Source: Siphonodentalium dalli (lineage: Eukaryota; Mollusca; Scaphopoda; Gadilida; Siphonodentaliidae). Taken from it: DNA of 64,000 bases. The notes beneath the pieces were generated by a model that searched no databases, was not told the origin of the DNA, and was given only the letters and a program-made list of their open reading frames with translations. Shown piece after piece: positions 54,429-64,000 of this stretch (the stretch's first letter is position 1; each line of letters starts with the position of its first letter). Position numbers and translations under genes: made by a program. The stretch lies in NCBI GenBank assembly GCA_032622095.1, contig CP136063.1, forward strand, positions 186,041,956 to 186,105,955. The letters run 5' to 3'.

Positions 54429-55572
54429 GGTGACACTCCACAGTTTCTGCAGGGATTGGTGCAAAAATAAGGGGGCATCAATTCAATGAAAAATAACAGA
54501 AATGTGATCCCACAACACATATACAATGTATATATACCTGGGTTGAGCACATACTAGGCTTAAAGGCACGTGCGGCCTTAGTTGTCGAAAATATTCATAT
54601 TTGTTCCAATCACCGTAAACAGAAAAACATTAAAACGCATACAGTTTCGTTCATATATACCATTACCATCGCGTAAACAGCATGTTATCATAAAGATTTA
54701 CTATATTTCACCTAAGCAAGAGCCTGATTGTCTTACAGAAGACAGCACGATGCTGCTGGCTAATCACACACAAATGACATAAACGCTCTTTATTCGTTCC
54801 ATATAAGGAATTCACCAACAAAGAACGCTCTTTATGTTTACCATCATAATATAAACAAACACCAGAAAAGTAACTTTTTATGCTTTTGTTTACATAACAA
54901 TGGTCAAATATATGACAATAACATACTGTTTATGCGATATTTCTTATTTGTATACGGACAAAGTCTGTCTACATTTTGTTGTTCCTCCTGTTTGTGGCGG
55001 TTTTTGACGGGTGGAAATATTTTCACAGGATACCCACCGCCAAGGCCAACCGTACCTTTAAAGATTTTGGTACAGAATTGTCATTTTAATGGGGGTAGCA
55101 AGAGTTATGCCCCTTGATTGTGTGCCTGAAAAATGAAATTTTGATGCAAAAATGACTAAAATAAGCGATTTTCAGGCTCGTGGGACACAAAAACCAGAAG
55201 ATCTATGGTATAGCCGCCTATGTTGTTTGGAAGAACACTGTTTCGTCACAAAAATATCAAAAAATTTCAAACTTCTCACCACTGTAAGTTTAAAAAAAAT
55301 ATTTTTCATGCAGATGACAAATTTTAGGTGCTAAAATGTCACGCTGGTGTCTGGAGCCACTGTTTCGCAGAAATCGCTACTACTTCATACTGGTGGGGTC
55401 AAGGTCACCTGAAACAATATTTTTCAAAACTCAAAGACATCCTCTAAAAATCCACAAATTCATAACTAACCTTCTCTCAATAAACATACCACACCCATGG
55501 TGACAGAAAACACTGGTACTCTATTCTAAGAAATTTACCCCTACTGATAATTCGAAACTGTGGAGTGTCACC
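54429..55572. mobile_element. TIR element, copy 2, split by nested TTAA element
   Basis: Same ends as copy 1. It is interrupted after 'ctaggcttaa' by the 494-bp insertion at 54564-55057, after which it resumes at 'agattttggtacag' exactly as in uninterrupted copies. Confidence 0.85.
54564..55057. mobile_element. Nested 494-bp TTAA MITE (AGGCACGTGCGGCCTT)
   Basis: TTAA at 54560-54563 and 55058-55061. Imperfect TIRs AGGCACGTGCGGCCTT and AGGTACGGTTGGCCTT. Uninterrupted copies show the empty site, proving insertion and TTAA duplication. It contains 'aaagaacgctcttta' palindromic units. Confidence 0.9.
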
Positions 55573-56425
55573 TTAAGGGAAATGCAATTTTATTAATCTT
55601 TAATAGGGACCACACCTCCATATTCTCTGCATTATACCGCTTAAAATGATATATTACACCCCATGCGTTATTGCAATCACAGGCAGCAAGATTGGGTGGG
55701 GATTTACATGCACCCCCATGATTTCACCCCATTTGGGTCTTTCAGAACCCAATGACGTTATGCTTGACGTAGTGAAAAAATGGATATATTCAACCATCAT
55801 CTATAGCTTGAAAAAGGTCTGAAATGCTAAAATGTTGTATAAATATATTATGAGATGCATATTTTCCTCAGATATCAAAATAAAACATAATATTTCATAC
55901 AACAACTATCTTTAATACTCTCCCAAAAATATGGGTTAAACAATTCCAAGTCTTATTTAGCATTAAGGGAAAGCTTTACAAGGTTATGACATCACATGAA
56001 CAATATGTTGTCAAGTGAAATATGACCAAGGAAACCTGTATTATTATATTTCACACTTGTGAATAAGAAAGACTGAATATCTAATCTTGTTGTATACTGT
56101 GTAATGTCACAATATCAGCCTTTTCAGCTAAGATTCAAGGAGCATATGATGTCATGAAAAAGTACCCATCATCTGAAAAATCACCAATAACCATATACAT
56201 GAACCACCACTACCCCCCCCCCCCCCCCCCCCCCCACTGCTCCAAGACTCCATATCCCCACCAATTTATATGATTAAAGACAACCTGTATTGGAATATGC
56301 ATAGAAGAATGGTGTATCTACCATAAAATGTTCCTTCTAACTGAACAGGTTTGCTAAAAAATGATTTTCAGTAACAATATTTGTCAAGTTGACAGATGAA
56401 AATGGTGCTATTTGCTGGTCTTGAA
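55573..56425. repeat. Spacer type A plus type-2 segment, with poly-C
   Basis: Spacer A continues into 'gcattaagggaaagctttacaagg' and reaches 'tttgctggtcttgaa'. It includes a 23-nt poly-C at 56213-56235. Not coding. Confidence 0.85.
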
Positions 56426-57071
56426 GGTGACACTCCACAGTTTCTGCAGGGATTGGTGCAAAAATAAGGGGGCATCAATTCAATGAAAAATAACAGAAAT
56501 GTGATCCCACAACACATATACAATGTATATATACCTGGGTTGAGCACATACTAGGCTTAAAGATTTTGGTACAGAATTGTCATTTTAATGGGGGTAGCAA
56601 GAGTTATGCCCCTTGATTGTGTGCCTGAAAAATGAAATTTTGATGCAAAAATGACCAAAATAAGCGATTTTCAGGCTCGTGGGACACAAAAACCAGAAGA
56701 TCTATGGTATAGCCGCCTATGTTGTTTGGAAGAACACTGTTTCGTCACAAAAATATCAAAAAATTTCAAACTTCTCACCACTGTAAGTTTTTTAAAAATA
56801 TTTTTCATGCAGATGACAAATTTTAGGTGCTAAAATGTCACGCTGGTGTCTGGAGCCACTGTTTCGCAGAAATCGCTACTACTTCATACTGGTGGGGTCA
56901 AGGTCACCTGAAACAATATTTTTCAAAACTCAAAGACATCCTCTAAAAATCCACAAATTCATAACTAACCTTCTCTCAATAAACATACCACACCCATGGT
57001 GACAGAAAACACTGGTACTCTATTCTAAGAAATTTACCCCTACTGATAATTCGAAACTGTGGAGTGTCACC
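56426..57071. mobile_element. TIR element, copy 3
   Basis: Uninterrupted, 646 bp, same 19-bp TIRs. Confidence 0.85.
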
Positions 57072-57919
57072 TTAAGGGAAATGCAATTTTATTAATCTTT
57101 AATAGGGACCACACCTCCATATTCTCTGCATTATACCGCTTAAAATGATATATTACACCCCATGCGTTATTGCAATCACAGGCAGCAAGATTGGGTGGGG
57201 ATTTACATGCACCCCCATGATTTCACCCCATTTGGGTCTTTCAGAACCCAATGACGTTATGCTTGACGTAGTGAAAAAATGGATATATTCAACCATCATC
57301 TATAGCTTGAAAAAGGTCTGAAATGCTAAAATGTTGTATAAATATATTATGAGATGCATATTTTCCTCAGATATCAAAATAAAACATAATATTTCATACA
57401 ACAACTATCTTTAATACTCTCCCAAAAATATGGGTTAAACAATTCCAAGTCTTATTTAGCATTAAGGGAAAGCTTTACAAGGTTATGACATCACATGAAC
57501 AATATGTTGTCAAGTGAAATATGACCAAGGAAACCTGTATTATTATATTTCACACTTGTGAATAAGAAAGACTGAATATCTAATCTTGTTGTATACTGTG
57601 TAATGTCACAATATCAGCCTTTTCAGCTAAGATTCAAGGAGCATATGATGTCATGAAAAAGTACCCATCATCTGAAAAATCACCAATAACCATATACATG
57701 AACCACCACTACCCCCCCCCCCCCCCCCCACTGCTCCAAGACTCCATATCCCCACCAATTTATATGATTAAAGACAACCTGTATTGGAATATGCATAGAA
57801 GAATGGTGTATCTACCATAAAATGTTCCTTCTAACTGAACAGGTTTGCTAAAAAATGATTTTCAGTAACAATATTTGTCAAGTTGACAGATGAAAATGGT
57901 GCTATTTGCTGGTCTTGAA
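57072..57919. repeat. Spacer type A plus type-2 segment
   Basis: Near-identical to 55573-56425. The poly-C is 18 nt (57712-57729). Confidence 0.85.
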
Positions 57920-58565
57920 GGTGACACTCCACAGTTTCTGCAGGGATTGGTGCAAAAATAAGGGGGCATCAATTCAATGAAAAATAACAGAAATGTGATC
58001 CCACAACACATATACAATGTATATATACCTGGGTTGAGCACATACTAGGCTTAAAGATTTTGGTACAGAATTGTCATTTTAATGGGGGTAGCAAGAGTTA
58101 TGCCCCTTGATTGTGTGCCTGAAAAATGAAATTTTGATGCAAAAATGACCAAAATAAGCGATTTTCAGGCTCGTGGGACACAAAAACCAGAAGATCTATG
58201 GTATAGCCGCCTATGTTGTTTGGAAGAACACTGTTTCGTCACAAAAATATCAAAAAATTTCAAACTTCTCACCACTGTAAGTTTTTTAAAAATATTTTTC
58301 ATGCAGATGACAAATTTTAGGTGCTAAAATGTCACGCTGGTGTCTGGAGCCACTGTTTCGCAGAAATCGCTACTACTTCATACTGGTGGGGTCAAGGTCA
58401 CCTGAAACAATATTTTTCAAAACTCAAAGACATCCTCTAAAAATCCACAAATTCATAACTAACCTTCTCTCAATAAACATACCACACCCATGGTGACAGA
58501 AAACACTGGTACTCTATTCTAAGAAATTTACCCCTACTGATAATTCGAAACTGTGGAGTGTCACC
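57920..58565. mobile_element. TIR element, copy 4
   Basis: 646 bp, same TIRs. Its right flank is TTAGCATTAAGGG, directly the type-2 segment. Compared with the uninterrupted 'cttatttagcattaaggg' this suggests TTA as target. Confidence 0.85.
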
Positions 58566-59016
58566 TTAGCATTAAGGGAAAGCTTTACAAGGTTATGACA
58601 TCACATGAACAATATGTTGTCAAGTGAAATATGACCAAGGAAACCTGAATTATTATATTTCACACTTGTGAATAAGAAAGACTGAATATCTAATTTTGTG
58701 ATATACTGTGTAATGTCACAATATCAGCCATTTCAGCTAAGATTCAAGGAGCATATGATGTTATGAAGAAGTACCCATCATCTGAAAAATCACCAATGAC
58801 CATATACATGAACCACCACCACCCCCACTGCTCCAAGACTCCATATCCCCACCAATTTATATGACTAAAGGCAACCTGTATTGGAATATCCATAGAAGAA
58901 TGGTGTATCTACCATAAAATGTTCCTTCTAACTGAACAGATTTGCTAAAAAAGGATTTTCAGTAACAATATCTGTCAAGTTGACAGATGAAAATGGAGCT
59001 ATTTGCTGGTCTTGAA
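58566..59016. repeat. Short spacer D (451 bp, type-2 segment only)
   Basis: More diverged type-2 segment (short CCCCC instead of long poly-C). Repeated at 62684-63134. Confidence 0.85.
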
Positions 59017-59656
59017 GGTGACACTCCACAGTTTCTGCAGGGATTGGTGCAAAAATAAGGGGGCACCAATTCAATGAAAAATAACTGAAATGTGATCCCA
59101 CAACACATATATATACAATGTATACATACCTGGGTTGAGCACATACTAGGCTTAAAGATTTTGGTACAGAATTGTCATTTTAATGGGGGTAGCAAGAGTT
59201 ATGCCCCTTGATTGTGTGCCTGAAAAATGAAATTTTGATGCAAAATAAGCTATTTTCAGGCCCATGGGACACAAAAATCAGACAATCTATGGTATAGCCG
59301 CCTATGTTGTCTGGAAGAACACTGTTTCCTCACAAAAATATCAAAATATTTCAAACTTCTCACCACTGTAATTTTTTTTTAAATATTTTTCATGCAGATG
59401 ACAAATTTTAGGTGCTAAAAAGTCACGCTGGTGTCTGGAGCCACTGTTTCGCAGAAATCGCTACTACTTCATACTGGTGGGGTCAAGGTCACCTGAAACA
59501 ATATTTTTCAAAACTCAAAGACATCCTCTAAAAATCCACAAATTCATAACTAACCTTCTCTCAATAAACATACCACACCCATGGTGACAGAAAACACTGG
59601 TACTCTATTCTAAGAAATTTACCCCTACTGATCATTCGAAACTGTGGAGTGTCACC
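59017..59656. mobile_element. TIR element, copy 5
   Basis: As copy 1, with a ~10-bp deletion near 59243 relative to it. Confidence 0.85.
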
Positions 59657-60045
59657 TTAAGGGAAATGCAATTTTATTAATCTTTAACAGGGACCACACC
59701 TCCATATGCTCTGCATTATACCGTTTAAAATGATATATTACACCCCATGCGTTATTGCAATCACAGGCAGCAAGATTGGGTGGGGATTTACATGCACCCC
59801 CATGATTTCACCCCTTTTGGGTCTTTCAGAGCCCAATGACGTTATGCTTGACGTAGTGACAAAATGGATATATTCAACCATCATCTATGGCTTGAAAAAG
59901 GTCTGAAAATGCTAAAATGTTGTATAAAATATATTATGAGATGCATATTTTCCTCAGATATCAAAATAAAACATAATATTTCATACAACAACTATCTTTA
60001 ATACTCTCCCAAATCTATGGGTTAAAAAATTCCAAGTCTTATTTA

Positions 60046-61189
60046 GGTGACACTCCACAGTTTCTGCAGGGATTGGTGCAAAAATAAGGGGGCATCAATT
60101 CAATGAAAAATAACAGAAATGTGATCCCACAACACATATACAATGTATATATACCTGGGTTGAGCACATACTAGGCTTAAAGGCACGTGCGGCCTTAGTT
60201 GTCGAAAATATTCATATTTGTTCCAATCACCGTAAACAGAAAAACATTAAAACGCATACAGTTTCGTTCATATATACCATTACCATCGCGTAAACAGCAT
60301 GTTATCATAAAGATTTACTATATTTCACCTAAGCAAGAGCCTGATTGTCTTACAGAAGACAGCACGATGCTGCTGGCTAATCACACACAAATGACATAAA
60401 CGCTCTTTATTCGTTCCATATAAGGAATTCACCAACAAAGAACGCTCTTTATGTTTACCATCATAATATAAACAAACACCAGAAAAGTAACTTTTTATGC
60501 TTTTGTTTACATAACAATGGTCAAATATATGACAATAACATACTGTTTATGCGATATTTCTTATTTGTATACGGACAAAGTCTGTCTACATTTTGTTGTT
60601 CCTCCTGTTTGTGGCGGTTTTTGACGGGTGGAAATATTTTCACAGGATACCCACCGCCAAGGCCAACCGTACCTTTAAAGATTTTGGTACAGAATTGTCA
60701 TTTTAATGGGGGTAGCAAGAGTTATGCCCCTTGATTGTGTGCCTGAAAAATGAAATTTTGATGCAAAAATGACTAAAATAAGCGATTTTCAGGCTCGTGG
60801 GACACAAAAACCAGAAGATCTATGGTATAGCCGCCTATGTTGTTTGGAAGAACACTGTTTCGTCACAAAAATATCAAAAAATTTCAAACTTCTCACCACT
60901 GTAAGTTTAAAAAAAATATTTTTCATGCAGATGACAAATTTTAGGTGCTAAAATGTCACGCTGGTGTCTGGAGCCACTGTTTCGCAGAAATCGCTACTAC
61001 TTCATACTGGTGGGGTCAAGGTCACCTGAAACAATATTTTTCAAAACTCAAAGACATCCTCTAAAAATCCACAAATTCATAACTAACCTTCTCTCAATAA
61101 ACATACCACACCCATGGTGACAGAAAACACTGGTACTCTATTCTAAGAAATTTACCCCTACTGATAATTCGAAACTGTGGAGTGTCACC
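60046..61189. mobile_element. TIR element, copy 6, with nested TTAA MITE (~60181-60674)
   Basis: Matches copy 2 including the nested insertion at the identical site, so the insertion preceded the unit duplication. Confidence 0.85.
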
Positions 61190-62037
61190 TTAAGGGAAAT
61201 GCAATTTTATTAATCTTTAATAGGGACCACACCTCCATATTCTCTGCATTATACCGCTTAAAATGATATATTACACCCCATGCGTTATTGCAATCACAGG
61301 CAGCAAGATTGGGTGGGGATTTACATGCACCCCCATGATTTCACCCCATTTGGGTCTTTCAGAACCCAATGACGTTATGCTTGACGTAGTGAAAAAATGG
61401 ATATATTCAACCATCATCTATAGCTTGAAAAAGGTCTGAAATGCTAAAATGTTGTATAAATATATTATGAGATGCATATTTTCCTCAGATATCAAAATAA
61501 AACATAATATTTCATACAACAACTATCTTTAATACTCTCCCAAAAATATGGGTTAAAAAATTCCAAGTCTTATTTAGCATTAAGGGAAAGCTTTACAAGG
61601 TTATGACATCACATGAACAATATGTTGTCAAGTGAAATATGACCAAGGAAACCTGTATTATTATATTTCACACTTGTGAATAAGAAAGACTGAATATCTA
61701 ATCTTGTTGTATACTGTGTAATGTCACAATATCAGCCTTTTCAGCTAAGATTCAAGGAGCATATGATGTCATGAAAAAGTACCCATCATCTGAAAAATCA
61801 CCAATAACCATATACATGAACCACCACTACCCCCCCCCCCCCCCCCCACTGCTCCAAGACTCCATATCCCCACCAATTTATATGATTAAAGACAACCTGT
61901 ATTGGAATATGCATAGAAGAATGGTGTATCTACCATAAAATGTTCCTTCTAACTGAACAGGTTTGCTAAAAAATGATTTTCAGTAACAATATTTGTCAAG
62001 TTGACAGATGAAAATGGTGCTATTTGCTGGTCTTGAA
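61190..62037. repeat. Spacer type A plus type-2 segment
   Basis: As 55573-56425, with an 18-nt poly-C near 61830-61847. Confidence 0.85.
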
Positions 62038-62683
62038 GGTGACACTCCACAGTTTCTGCAGGGATTGGTGCAAAAATAAGGGGGCATCAATTCAATGAAA
62101 AATAACAGAAATGTGATCCCACAACACATATACAATGTATATATACCTGGGTTGAGCACATACTAGGCTTAAAGATTTTGGTACAGAATTGTCATTTTAA
62201 TGGGGGTAGCAAGAGTTATGCCCCTTGATTGTGTGCCTGAAAAATGAAATTTTGATGCAAAAATGACCAAAATAAGCGATTTTCAGGCTCGTGGGACACA
62301 AAAACCAGAAGATCTATGGTATAGCCGCCTATGTTGTTTGGAAGAACACTGTTTCGTCACAAAAATATCAAAAAATTTCAAACTTCTCACCACTGTAAGT
62401 TTTTTAAAAATATTTTTCATGCAGATGACAAATTTTAGGTGCTAAAATGTCACGCTGGTGTCTGGAGCCACTGTTTCGCAGAAATCGCTACTACTTCATA
62501 CTGGTGGGGTCAAGGTCACCTGAAACAATATTTTTCAAAACTCAAAGACATCCTCTAAAAATCCACAAATTCATAACTAACCTTCTCTCAATAAACATAC
62601 CACACCCATGGTGACAGAAAACACTGGTACTCTATTCTAAGAAATTTACCCCTACTGATAATTCGAAACTGTGGAGTGTCACC
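62038..62683. mobile_element. TIR element, copy 7
   Basis: As copy 4, followed by the short D spacer (62684-63134). Confidence 0.85.
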
Positions 62684-63134
62684 TTAGCATTAAGGGAAAG
62701 CTTTACAAGGTTATGACATCACATGAACAATATGTTGTCAAGTGAAATATGACCAAGGAAACCTGAATTATTATATTTCACACTTGTGAATAAGAAAGAC
62801 TGAATATCTAATTTTGTGATATACTGTGTAATGTCACAATATCAGCCATTTCAGCTAAGATTCAAGGAGCATATGATGTTATGAAGAAGTACCCATCATC
62901 TGAAAAATCACCAATGACCATATACATGAACCACCACCACCCCCACTGCTCCAAGACTCCATATCCCCACCAATTTATATGACTAAAGGCAACCTGTATT
63001 GGAATATCCATAGAAGAATGGTGTATCTACCATAAAATGTTCCTTCTAACTGAACAGATTTGCTAAAAAAGGATTTTCAGTAACAATATCTGTCAAGTTG
63101 ACAGATGAAAATGGAGCTATTTGCTGGTCTTGAA

Positions 63135-63774
63135 GGTGACACTCCACAGTTTCTGCAGGGATTGGTGCAAAAATAAGGGGGCACCAATTCAATGAAAAAT
63201 AACTGAAATGTGATCCCACAACACATATATATACAATGTATACATACCTGGGTTGAGCACATACTAGGCTTAAAGATTTTGGTACAGAATTGTCATTTTA
63301 ATGGGGGTAGCAAGAGTTATGCCCCTTGATTGTGTGCCTGAAAAATGAAATTTTGATGCAAAATAAGCTATTTTCAGGCCCATGGGACACAAAAATCAGA
63401 CAATCTATGGTATAGCCGCCTATGTTGTCTGGAAGAACACTGTTTCCTCACAAAAATATCAAAATATTTCAAACTTCTCACCACTGTAATTTTTTTTTAA
63501 ATATTTTTCATGCAGATGACAAATTTTAGGTGCTAAAAAGTCACGCTGGTGTCTGGAGCCACTGTTTCGCAGAAATCGCTACTACTTCATACTGGTGGGG
63601 TCAAGGTCACCTGAAACAATATTTTTCAAAACTCAAAGACATCCTCTAAAAATCCACAAATTCATAACTAACCTTCTCTCAATAAACATACCACACCCAT
63701 GGTGACAGAAAACACTGGTACTCTATTCTAAGAAATTTACCCCTACTGATCATTCGAAACTGTGGAGTGTCACC
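63135..63774. mobile_element. TIR element, copy 8
   Basis: As copy 5 including its deletion; it starts a third higher-order unit. Spacer A (63775 onwards) continues to the window end. Confidence 0.85.
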
Positions 63775-64000
63775 TTAAGGGAAATGCAATTTTATTAATC
63801 TTTAACAGGGACCACACCTCCATATGCTCTGCATTATACCGTTTAAAATGATATATTACACCCCATGCGTTATTGCAATCACAGGCAGCAAGATTGGGTG
63901 GGGATTTACATGCACCCCCATGATTTCACCCCTTTTGGGTCTTTCAGAGCCCAATGACGTTATGCTTGACGTAGTGACAAAATGGATATATTCAACCATC

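Larger units (their letters stand above)
53391..59016. repeat. Higher-order repeat unit 1 (A-B-C-D), 5.6 kb
   Basis: Four sub-units, each a TIR element plus spacer: A (53391-54428), B (54429-56425, with nested TTAA element), C (56426-57919) and D (57920-59016, short spacer). C is near-identical to B without the nested element. Open frames of 60-66 codons recur at fixed offsets and are not genes. Confidence 0.9.
59017..63134. repeat. Higher-order repeat unit 2 (A-B-D), 4.1 kb
   Basis: Repeats A, B (including the nested element) and D of unit 1 with very few differences but lacks C. The divergence between units is small, so the duplication is recent or homogenised. Confidence 0.9.

Noticed and set aside
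53620-63262. Recurring 60-66-codon frames in the tandem array
   Set aside because: They recur only because the DNA unit recurs; copies carry indels and show no coding constraint.

Overview
The window looks like a eukaryotic, AT-rich, repeat-dense marine invertebrate genome. A mollusc, probably a bivalve, is my inference from the GTCC-rich 'agctcacctgagac' repeat, the many TTAA-flanked MITEs, a CR1-like LINE carrying an esterase ORF1, and an animal-type profilin-like gene. No bacterial-style operons, rRNA or CRISPR are visible. Host coding content is sparse: the only convincing host-type gene is an apparently intronless profilin-like gene at 9.6-10.1 kb.

Bases 1-38.5 kb are mostly non-coding. 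They hold TTAA-flanked miniature elements, a 161-bp minisatellite with a 4-mer higher-order period, a 2.46-kb foldback element inserted in a tRNA-like SINE, a TIR- and TSD-bounded element filled with 207-bp tandem repeats, a ~4-kb inverted-repeat region enclosing a ~2-kb minisatellite, a decayed CR1-like LINE (esterase ORF1, 2A-like motif, PHD-like finger, endonuclease, post-RT tail), and an ~0.8-kb duplicated segment on either side of that LINE.

Bases ~39.0-53.4 kb are an integrated Polinton/Maverick (adintovirus-like) element. Its compact, overlapping genes lie almost entirely on the minus strand. In transcription order they are protein-primed DNA polymerase B (internally deleted), a 124-aa unknown, the packaging ATPase, several small virion or unknown proteins, a retroviral-like integrase with chromodomain, penton, a pX/core-like protein, major capsid protein, a Cys-rich 151-aa protein and an adenain-type protease. 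Integrase, penton and several small genes are open. Capsid, protease, ATPase and polymerase carry frameshifts or deletions, so the copy is a fossil. Two TTAA-type MITEs have jumped into it.

The most striking feature is at the Polinton ends. Two minus-strand terminal genes finish with canonical metazoan histone-mRNA 3' stem-loops (GGCCCTTTTCAGGGCC/T flanked by AAAACG and ACCCA). They also share an upstream promoter module (TGACGTTCGGG ... CAATGACGTCG ... TATA-like). A third, inverted copy of that module forms a ~150-bp near-palindromic divergent promoter at 53.18-53.33 kb. This suggests a viral set of non-polyadenylated, S-phase-coupled transcripts, which I have not seen described for this virus group.

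From 53,391 to the end the sequence is a higher-order tandem array of a ~650-bp TIR element (GGTGACACTCCACAG...). There are eight copies with recurring spacers, organised as A-B-C-D, then A-B-D, then A, with a nested TTAA element in each B unit. The array cuts the right-hand Polinton terminal gene after about four codons.
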